DNA of 20,039 nt from an archaeon (GTDB lineage: Archaea; Asgardarchaeota; Hermodarchaeia; Hermodarchaeales; Hermodarchaeaceae), in assembly GCA_016550425.1 (NCBI GenBank), contig JABXGS010000109.1, positions 1 through 20,039 on the forward strand, read 5' to 3'. This document shows, in pieces, positions 13,648-20,039 of this stretch. Position 1 is the first letter of the stretch. Every line of letters begins with the position of its first letter. The position numbers and the translations under genes were made by a program. The notes under the pieces were generated by a model. That model ran no database searches. It was not told the origin of the DNA and saw only the letters and a program-made list of their open reading frames with translations.

Positions 13648-14155
13648 TCATAGATTGGGCAGAATATCTTGAACAATAGTATGAATGGATTCATCGCTAT
13701 CTTCTGGATGGACCAACCGTAAAGCGAGATGAGTAGCACCTACTTTTCGATATTCCTGAATTCGATCCAGACATTCTATAGATGAACCAAAAATAACTCG
13801 GTTTTCATGAGAAGATTTTCCCCACTTGGGTAACCGTTTCTGCGCATCCTGTTTGGATTTCCCTAACTGCAACAAAATACTTGGCATTACCTCTAGTTCA
13901 TCCAATGATCGTCCTTGGTCCTTCAATAGTTTGCTCAATTGTTGTAATCGCTGGGACAATCCGGAGGTCGTAGGCGCAAAGGGCATCCAGTCCTGCCCAT
14001 ACCGTCCACGCCTCGTTGAAATTGGGGCCTCTAGGTAATCGAAGATGGTCATTTACAACAACATGATCTAATCCTGCCACATCAACGAGTTTCGCAGTTT
14101 TAACAGCTTGAGAGGCTGAATAAAATTCGATGGGAATATGGATACCAAGCTTCAT
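13648..14155 (-). pseudogene. Decayed LLM-class flavin-dependent oxidoreductase
   Basis: Two overlapping frames carry the two ends of one luciferase-like (LLM) protein. Frame one (from ATG 14155) gives MKLGIHIPIEFYS, AGLDHVVVNDHLRLPRGP and NEAWT, the family's N-terminus. Frame two gives RYGQDWMPFAP, LKDQGRSLDELEVMPSILLQ and FGSSIECLDRIQEYRKVGAT, its C-terminus. The join lies near 14005-14020. An intact member has about 280-330 residues and these pieces total about 170, so roughly half of the barrel, including most of the F420/FMN-binding region, is gone and the frame is shifted. A strong GGAGGTG at 14164-14170 shows it was once well translated. In archaea most LLM enzymes use coenzyme F420. 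The truncated frames could still be translated (85 and 134 residues), but neither would be an active enzyme. Confidence 0.75.
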
Positions 14156-14163
14156 TCTAAAAG

Positions 14164-14170
14164 CACCTCC
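14164..14170 (-). promoter_or_regulatory. Relict strong ribosome binding site
   Basis: GGAGGTG on the minus strand, 8 bases before ATG 14155 of the broken oxidoreductase. It is one of the best Shine-Dalgarno matches in the window, although the gene behind it is defective. Confidence 0.6.
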
Positions 14171-14237
14171 GCGACCACAACAGAGTCTATTCAGCTTGGC
14201 ATTTTTGAGCCTTCTCCTTGAATCGCTCGAAAACCAG

Positions 14238-14918
14238 TTATTCTGTTTCCTGCGGCTTCTGTTTCTCTGATCCTGCTGCGCGACGTGCGGCTAAGTGCCG
14301 TAACAAACTCACCGTTGTTCGAAGTTTCGATGTCTCCTGCAAAATTATATTCTCTGCCTCCTCTTGGTTGGTGAGTATATTTGCCCGGATGAGCACCTTC
14401 TTCATCCAGGCCAGCTGATCCTCATCGAACACAGAATTTGAAATTGTCTTCGAAGCAATATCGATCGTCATGTGCTGCTTCGTGGAATCCGGAAGATCTG
14501 AATACTCCTCCTTTGTCACCATGTACACGCATGCCCCCACATCTACACTATCTGGTAACACCCGTTCCATAAAACTCCGAAGTCCAGCTGTAACGGGGAG
14601 TGAGCCTTTGAGTACAATGGTTTGTTCGCTAATGCCAGCAGTAAGTAGCGCGGCAAGAATATCAATACCTAAATTTCGGATAGCCGTTTTAACCGTGAAT
14701 TTCACTGTACGAAGTTGTGGCTCTTCAGGCTCTTCCCCTGTCTGGTATCCCAAGACCAGACCTGCACGGGAAAATTCTACCTTGAACTCATGTGGACAGA
14801 TTTTGCCCTCCACGACGCGTCCAGTCATGAGCGTCCCTTGTACCCTTTCCCAAGCTTCATCGGGTACGTCAAGTTCACCCTGAGTGTGACATATGGGACA
14901 GGTGACTTTCAACTTCAC
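14238..14918 (-). CDS. C2CH zinc-site protein, function unknown
   Basis: This 226-residue protein starts at GTG 14918. A small N-terminal metal site is formed by Cys7, Cys10 (CPICHTQGELDVPD) and Cys41, His43 (KICPHEFKVEF), followed by a strand pattern ending GLVLGYQTG. I believe this module is common at the N-terminus of archaeal, especially Asgard, proteins. The central part (about 72-150) is alpha/beta (TVKTAIRNLGIDILAALLTA, SDLPDSTKQHMTIDIASK). The C-terminal part is helical and basic (LAWMKKVLIRANILTNQEEA, LLRHLAARRAA). No signal, no TM. A TATA-like TTTAAAATAG on the minus strand around 15024-15033 could be its promoter. It lies 82 bp upstream of the broken oxidoreductase in the same direction, so the two may once have shared a transcript. 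Function unknown. Confidence 0.75.
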   Translation of the reverse strand: MKLKVTCPICHTQGELDVPDEAWERVQGTLMTGRVVEGKICPHEFKVEFSRAGLVLGYQTGEEPEEPQLRTVKFTVKTAIRNLGIDILAALLTAGISEQTIVLKGSLPVTAGLRSFMERVLPDSVDVGACVYMVTKEEYSDLPDSTKQHMTIDIASKTISNSVFDEDQLAWMKKVLIRANILTNQEEAENIILQETSKLRTTVSLLRHLAARRAAGSEKQKPQETE

Positions 14919-15148
14919 AGTTTAACGCCTCGCAATCGCAAGCAAACAAACAAGAGGTAGGTATCTCCTCAAAAGTTCTTCCCTTATTTTCTAAAGTAAG
15001 AAGTACTGCTTGTTTTCATATACAACTATTTTAAAGAGGTTTGCAAATTCAAACAATTAGTAGAATAACCTGTAATTACAATAAACCTCTGCTTGGAGCA
15101 CCTAGCCACCAAAATTACACACAATTTCTAGAGGCACGAAACGGCGTC

Positions 15149-15200
15149 TACCTGCATTTTCGTATTATTATTACGATTTGTATAGAAGGTGGTGCAGGTA
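15149..15200. promoter_or_regulatory. Nested inverted repeats upstream of the surface protein gene
   Basis: Outer arms TACCTGCA (15149-15156) and TGCAGGTA (15193-15200) are perfect complements 36 bases apart. Inside them lies TCGTA-TTATTAT-TACGA (15160-15176). The pair sits immediately before the TATTTAAG box at 15205, so it may be a regulator site or upstream activator element. Confidence 0.35.
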
Positions 15201-15204
15201 AATG

Positions 15205-15212
15205 TATTTAAG
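15205..15212 (+). promoter_or_regulatory. TATA-like box of the surface protein gene
   Basis: TATTTAAG on the plus strand, 143 bases before ATG 15355. It is chosen because it follows the inverted repeats; the long leader makes it uncertain. Confidence 0.3.
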
Positions 15213-15354
15213 CCGTTCATTCTCCGAATAAATCACGGTTTGGCGACAGATTGGAATAGACAACGAGGCGCAGCACAGGGATATGACCAGGTAGAAGCGA
15301 TAGCATGCAGGTGATAACTTTCCGCTGCCGCCTTCCACCCCGGGGCACAACACC

Positions 15355-18300
15355 ATGAAGCGTCAAGCAGTATTTTGTTTTATTTTCCTCACACTATTCT
15401 GTCTTAGCCCACTGATTAGCACAATTCCACCGACGAACCAATACATCGAGACCCAAAGACCTCTGCAAAATGTGACTCCAACAAAGGCCACCGAAGATGC
15501 TACTGCTTTTTATTCATCGTCACCAACCCTGCCTGAAGGACCTACCTATTCAGAAGGCGAATTTCAATATGAGGGTCTAGGAGCCACGCTTGCCACCACA
15601 GAATATGCACAAGGGTCGAATCTTTCACGCCATGTCACAGCTCTGAACTACAGCGATAGTGCGTATGGACAGGTTCGGCTTCCCAAGGATAACTGGACTG
15701 GGTATCGCCTTGAAGCCGATGTATACAATCTTTATGATCAACCCGCTTTTATGAATGCAAGCCGAGAGAATGGCAACTTTGAATCAGGAACTACAAACCC
15801 TGACGATTGGACCGCAGATTATAGTAATATGGGCAGTAATTCTTCCAACCCATATTTTGGAACCAGTTGGGGATCGAGTTATGGATTTTCTGGAAAAGGT
15901 GGTAGAACGTGGATAGATTGGGTGAGTCTTTGGACGTGGGGCACCTCCTCGTATATTGCTTGGCAAAACTCAATAACGATTCAACGTGACAATCCTGTAT
16001 ATGCTAAATTGACTTTCAGAGTTCGAGTCGATCATTTAAGTGGCACCACTGAAGCCCGTGGTCGATTAGTCGTATATGCGGAAATTGCTGGAACTGTATA
16101 TCGCCGGCTACTTGATGAGAATTGCCCCAACAATGACGTGTGGTATAATCTGTCGATTTCAGTTCCTTACGATGACCTATTAACCTGGAGCGTTCCTGGA
16201 AGCATAGATGTCGCCTTGGGACTCTCTTTCACAGGAACCCAACAATCATGGGATAGCGAGGCGTGGGCTTTAGATTTTGATGATGTGTCTCTTGAAGTCC
16301 GAGGATTAGTGAATCCTAATGATGCTAACTGGCTTAGCCTGGAGATGAACTCAACAACCGCACAAAACCCAGGTTATGGGTACGGATCTTATGCAATTAC
16401 AGGTACGTGGGCTAATCCGACCCAGAATCATAAGAGAGTAGTATCCATTTGGCAAGCAACCGATACTGATGCTCGCCTAGTGCAGTTTGATTATGATTTA
16501 ACTTTGTTTATTACCAGATCGGGAACAACAGAACAGCAAGTTGGATCTGACGGTTCAGCATTTGTTGTGAAAAATAATTCTTTAGTTTATTGGTCAACCT
16601 GGGTTTATGCGTACCAGCCCTTTTATTTTGAATCGTACAACCTATCGCTTACGCGTCCCACTACTGAAACTTGGTCATTGCATTATGTCTTGGATGCTCT
16701 TTTTGATGACCGCACGAGTGCAGTCACCACAACTTCAACACACTTTTTGTTATCAAGTTCAGCGATAGGAGAAGTCTTTGGTTGGTGGAACTTCACCTTT
16801 ACTTCAACCAACCGAATTTCAGCTATTACCACGAATTTTGACAGCTTTCGAATAAGCCCAGGCAGCCCAAGTACTATGACTATCTCAGCTACTCTCGATA
16901 CGGTTACGACAGGTCAAGCCAACCTCACACTGTATAATCCCAGTGGTATCGCCGTTGATGAAGAGACACGAAGCGTCTCTAGTACCTCTGTGAGTTTTAC
17001 AGACATCCAGTTCGATGATGGAACAACCTATCCAGCTGGAGAATACACCCTTTGTATAAGCTATGACAACGGCGCCACCCTAACCCAAACTGCTGCAGGG
17101 TTCCACTCAAAGACCATCATCATCACACACGCTACCGAGCTTAGCCCTGACGAAGCCACAATAACAGTACTTTATGCAGACATTGGCTATTACTATCCGC
17201 GCGTCCTCTTCAATGATACCGATGCTAGCGCACTAATCGAAGGCGCCTCAGTAAATGGTACTGTTTCCGGAAATCCCATTACATTTACTCAATACGGTGG
17301 ACTCTACCAGGCACAAATTGCTAAACACCTTCTCGAACCCGGAGATCATCTCCTCAATATCGATGCCAACAAGCAATACTATCTAGCTGATTCCACAACA
17401 ATCACCATTCGAGTTAGAGGTGAAACAAGCCTTTCCTCCCCCTCATCTCCCGGTTTTACACTCCCATATGGAGAAACGATTACCCTAAATGTTAGCTATT
17501 GGGACATATACAACAACACAGGCGTAGCTGATGCAACTATAACAACTAATTGGCCCACAGGACCAACAGGTTCATCGAATGGTACGGTCGGATGGTATGA
17601 AATACTCATCGACACGAGCGATCAAGCATCTCCTGGTACCTATTCACTTTCCATTAACGCTTCAAAGACTAACTATCAGACGCGCATACTCGTCCTTACC
17701 GTGGTAGTACGTGAAATCGCTACATCAATTTCGTACTCCACACCGGGATCAGTACCATACGGTGAAGATGTTGTCATTCCCTTCAATTATACCGTCACCG
17801 ACCCTGAAAGTCAATATAATGGAAATGGGATTGCGTCAGTCCAAAAAAGCGATTTGACTCTTACCCTTGATGGGTCTCCTCTTGCTTTAAGCGATTTCGA
17901 CTTCAGCACTGGTGCCCAGGCAGGCATGTATTCAATCACCATTCTTTTTACGAGTGGAAAAATCAATTCCATCAAGAGCTATAGCCTCCAACTGAAAGTG
18001 TATGCACCTTCAGTTGAATACGCCGATGCCACTGCAGCCATTGGTTTTAATGTGCGACTTCTTCGGTCCTCCTTGACTTACGACGCCCCGGTCGCAGAGC
18101 CCTGGGGGAACGACATGGTTATCATATTCTATTATGCTGTTGATGACCCAGTTAGTGGCAGCCATCTCGCCCCGATCACTACAATTGATGATGGGCTCTC
18201 GGAAGTTAGCTGTACATTGAACGGCTCAGCCGTAAGCAGTTTTGGCTGGGTCCAAATAGGAAGTGGTCAATATCAACTCACCATCTATGCAGCGGATATC

Positions 18301-20039
18301 ACACAGGTCATCAAATTTAGACTCTATATCACTGTGAACGATGACAGCGACGTGTACGACGGTGCGGCAAGAACTATGCATTTTGTAATTCGAGCACATC
18401 AGACACAAGCAATCGTTGATCCACCTGCACAAACCGCCTTAGGAGAAGATACACACATTTCGGTTCAATGGGTGGATCTCGATGCGAGCGGAGATGTAAT
18501 CGGGAATCTAAGCAATGTCGTGGTGTCCAATTGCCCGACTGGCGGGGATCAAACCTTTGGTATTCTGAGTTTTACTCTTATTACAGACAACTGGTCTGTT
18601 GGCACACATATTTTGACAGTAACCGTGAATCCAGATCTTTCGCCTAGCTGGTATCTCGGTGACAGTGCAACAGTGAACGTAGTTATTCGAATTCATTATA
18701 CTGGAGTTACAGTGCAACCCCCGAATCCAACACCCTGGGGATTCAACACCCAACTTATTGTCATTTGGACTGACCTAGATACGGGTGGAAATGTTCCTGG
18801 GGGTGAACTACTTCAGGTAGTCGTCTCCGACTGCCCCGTTGGCAGCGACCAAACCTTCACCAGCCTCACCTTCACCCTCAATACAACCGGCTGGGCCATC
18901 AGCACAGGATACACCTTGAACGTCACCGTCTACGCTACCACTGGTCCTCAATCGTACAGCAACGCGTGGGCGAGTGTCTCCGTCGTCATCAGGGTTCACC
19001 GTGCTGAAGTGGTCATACCAACACCTTCACCGACTCCCTGGGGTTTCAATACCCCAATGATTGTAACCTGGCAAGATCTTGACACAGGTGGAACCATCTC
19101 CGTTTCGAACTTGGATAATATCACCATCACCGATTGTCCTGTCGGTAGCGACCAAACCTTCGGTACTTTGAGTTTCAGCCTTGTTGCCTCCACTTGGACC
19201 ATCGGACAGTACACTTTGAATGTGACCGTTTACCCCAAAATGATATCACAAGAATATGCTATTACAAGCTATCAGGTCACTGTCACCATCCGTGCGCACT
19301 ATGTCAGCGTGACCGTAGATCCACCAGCCCAAACTCCATGGGGGTATGACACAGATTTAGTAATCACCTGGCGTGATGTAGATACCGATTCAGCAATCTT
19401 AGAAACTAACCTAGATAATGTGACAGTTACTGGTGGTTCTGGGGGCGACCAGACATTCGATAGCCTCTCATTCACCCTCGACACAGATAGTTGGACTGTT
19501 AGCCCATGGAGCCTAACGGTCTGGGTATATGGTACAGCGGATTATAATCCAGGTAGTGGTCCTGTTACTGTGACCATACGTGGACATCAAACCCAAACTG
19601 TTGTCACACCACCCCAGCAAACAGCCTTTGTATTTAACACGTCAGTTATTGTCAGCTGGTTAGACTTGGATATGGGAAGTAATCCTGTTCCCGGCGGTAA
19701 TCTCCAACAGATTGTTGTCTCTAATTGCCCAGTGGGTAGCGACCAAACCTTCACTAGCCTCACCTTTACTCTTATCACTGATACATGGAGTGTAGGAACA
19801 TATACCCTCACTGTTACCATTACATCTTCATCGACTTCGTATCTTGGAAGTAGCTCTAATACGACAGTAGTAATTCGGATTCATTATACCGGAGCCACAG
19901 CTCAGCCTCCTGATCCTACACCCTGGGGCTTTAACACCCAAATCACCGTCCTATGGACCGACCTTGACACCGGAAACTCCGTTCCAGGTGGTCAACTATT
20001 CCAAGTTGTGGTCTCTGATTGTCCCATCGGCAGCGACCA
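15355..20039 (+). CDS. Giant secreted Ig-like repeat surface protein, 5' part
   Basis: The frame is open from ATG 15355 to the window end (1561 codons) and continues beyond. It begins with a signal peptide (MKRQAVFCFIFLTLFCLSPL, IST). A jelly-roll, carbohydrate-binding-like module at about residues 139-317 starts NGNFESGTTNPDDWTADY and ends WALDFDDVSLEVRG. Beta-rich regions follow, including older Ig-like modules that open with YGETITLNVSYWD and YGEDVVIPFNYTV (about 690-880). From residue 1015 come tandem repeats of 96-101 residues with a TPWGFNT / WTDLDTGG / CPVGSDQTF signature. Several N-x-S/T sequons suggest N-glycosylation, perhaps by a system like the GT-C enzyme at 9839-11413. It is probably a cell-surface adhesin or envelope protein. 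The C-terminal anchor is outside the window. No good ribosome binding site is seen. Confidence 0.85.
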   Translation, partial: MKRQAVFCFIFLTLFCLSPLISTIPPTNQYIETQRPLQNVTPTKATEDATAFYSSSPTLPEGPTYSEGEFQYEGLGATLATTEYAQGSNLSRHVTALNYSDSAYGQVRLPKDNWTGYRLEADVYNLYDQPAFMNASRENGNFESGTTNPDDWTADYSNMGSNSSNPYFGTSWGSSYGFSGKGGRTWIDWVSLWTWGTSSYIAWQNSITIQRDNPVYAKLTFRVRVDHLSGTTEARGRLVVYAEIAGTVYRRLLDENCPNNDVWYNLSISVPYDDLLTWSVPGSIDVALGLSFTGTQQSWDSEAWALDFDDVSLEVRGLVNPNDANWLSLEMNSTTAQNPGYGYGSYAITGTWANPTQNHKRVVSIWQATDTDARLVQFDYDLTLFITRSGTTEQQVGSDGSAFVVKNNSLVYWSTWVYAYQPFYFESYNLSLTRPTTETWSLHYVLDALFDDRTSAVTTTSTHFLLSSSAIGEVFGWWNFTFTSTNRISAITTNFDSFRISPGSPSTMTISATLDTVTTGQANLTLYNPSGIAVDEETRSVSSTSVSFTDIQFDDGTTYPAGEYTLCISYDNGATLTQTAAGFHSKTIIITHATELSPDEATITVLYADIGYYYPRVLFNDTDASALIEGASVNGTVSGNPITFTQYGGLYQAQIAKHLLEPGDHLLNIDANKQYYLADSTTITIRVRGETSLSSPSSPGFTLPYGETITLNVSYWDIYNNTGVADATITTNWPTGPTGSSNGTVGWYEILIDTSDQASPGTYSLSINASKTNYQTRILVLTVVVREIATSISYSTPGSVPYGEDVVIPFNYTVTDPESQYNGNGIASVQKSDLTLTLDGSPLALSDFDFSTGAQAGMYSITILFTSGKINSIKSYSLQLKVYAPSVEYADATAAIGFNVRLLRSSLTYDAPVAEPWGNDMVIIFYYAVDDPVSGSHLAPITTIDDGLSEVSCTLNGSAVSSFGWVQIGSGQYQLTIYAADITQVIKFRLYITVNDDSDVYDGAARTMHFVIRAHQTQAIVDPPAQTALGEDTHISVQWVDLDASGDVIGNLSNVVVSNCPTGGDQTFGILSFTLITDNWSVGTHILTVTVNPDLSPSWYLGDSATVNVVIRIHYTGVTVQPPNPTPWGFNTQLIVIWTDLDTGGNVPGGELLQVVVSDCPVGSDQTFTSLTFTLNTTGWAISTGYTLNVTVYATTGPQSYSNAWASVSVVIRVHRAEVVIPTPSPTPWGFNTPMIVTWQDLDTGGTISVSNLDNITITDCPVGSDQTFGTLSFSLVASTWTIGQYTLNVTVYPKMISQEYAITSYQVTVTIRAHYVSVTVDPPAQTPWGYDTDLVITWRDVDTDSAILETNLDNVTVTGGSGGDQTFDSLSFTLDTDSWTVSPWSLTVWVYGTADYNPGSGPVTVTIRGHQTQTVVTPPQQTAFVFNTSVIVSWLDLDMGSNPVPGGNLQQIVVSNCPVGSDQTFTSLTFTLITDTWSVGTYTLTVTITSSSTSYLGSSSNTTVVIRIHYTGATAQPPDPTPWGFNTQITVLWTDLDTGNSVPGGQLFQVVVSDCPIGSD
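18397..20039 (+). repeat. Six tandem Ig-like repeat units (last one partial)
   Basis: Each unit starts with a His codon: 18397 (99 codons), 18694 (101), 18997 (100), 19297 (96), 19585 (99) and 19882 (cut by the window). Units start HQTQ, HYTG, HRAE, HYVS, HQTQ, HYTG. Unit 1 pairs with unit 5, and unit 2 with unit 6, so the order repeats every four units (about 1.19 kb). Shared landmarks are PPxxTPWGFNT, W-x-DLDTGG, C-P-x-G-x-DQTF and a closing V-x-IR. Differences between paired units are partly at third codon positions, so the protein is under selection and the duplication is not very recent. Confidence 0.85.

Larger units (their letters stand above)
14919..15354. other. 436-bp non-coding region before the surface protein gene
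   Basis: No credible gene is seen. The part from 14950 to about 15120 is AT-rich and holds a minus-strand TATA-like box. The part from 15140 to 15210 holds nested inverted repeats (see separate entries). A plus-strand TATA-like TATTTAAG is at 15205-15212, which would give a leader of about 115 bases for the surface protein. The 61-residue minus-strand frame at 15171-15356 lacks any feature of a real protein and crosses the surface protein start. Confidence 0.5.

Noticed and set aside
15160..15176. TCGTA-N7-TACGA as part of a CRISPR-like or tRNA structure
   Set aside because: There is only one copy, with no regularly spaced repeats and no cloverleaf; it is kept only as a possible regulatory element.
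18226..19820. Series of minus-strand frames of 61 to 81 residues in the repeat region
   Set aside because: They recur because the coding repeats recur; they are antisense shadows of the surface protein.
18397..20039. Repeat region as a mobile element or CRISPR array
   Set aside because: The repeats are about 297 bp, in frame, and diverge mostly without breaking the reading frame; they are protein domains.

Overview
The window looks like chromosomal DNA of an archaeon, most probably an Asgard archaeon. The evidence is a Ras/Rab-type small GTPase P-loop at the left edge, a gelsolin-like protein, a longin-like/coiled-coil protein, a Phr-type heat-shock repressor next to Hsp20, many zinc-ribbon proteins, and a giant secreted Ig-like repeat protein. 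Archaeal TATA-like boxes and frequent GTG/TTG starts agree. The phylum is an inference, because no rRNA or other marker gene lies in the window. I see no tRNA, rRNA, CRISPR array or insertion sequence.

Left part (1-3721): the 5' end of a small GTPase gene (minus, cut by the window edge) is divergent from a complete class I HDAC/AcuC-type deacetylase. Next comes a minus-strand Phr-like winged-helix regulator divergent from an Hsp20 gene. Three inverted repeats sit at the two predicted transcription starts, so this reads as a self-contained heat-shock switch. A Nudix hydrolase with a TTG start follows.

Middle part (3732-9834): a protein with five zinc ribbons and a coiled coil (minus), then two tiny membrane proteins on opposite strands, one of them only 57 residues. 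A gelsolin-like protein with a Pro-rich linker, an unrecognised C-terminal domain and a Lys-rich tail (minus) comes next. It is divergent from a three-gene plus-strand run: a DUF4910/M28-like metallopeptidase with a C-terminal winged helix, a helical protein, and a membrane-anchored zinc ribbon.

Right part (9839-20039): a GT-C-like polytopic membrane glycosyltransferase (minus), a 696-residue longin-like plus coiled-coil protein (plus), a decayed LLM flavin-dependent oxidoreductase (internal deletion and frameshift, minus), a C2CH-type zinc protein (minus), a 436-bp non-coding stretch, and finally at least 1561 codons of a secreted surface protein that runs off the window. That protein has a signal peptide, a jelly-roll module, older Ig-like modules and then about 99-residue tandem repeats arranged in a four-unit higher-order pattern.

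The genes are tightly packed. Three convergent pairs are separated by only 4 to 10 bp. There is no single obvious pathway; the theme is a scatter of eukaryote-like cytoskeleton and trafficking parts (GTPase, gelsolin, longin, zinc-ribbon/coiled-coil) among ordinary stress, metabolic and surface genes.
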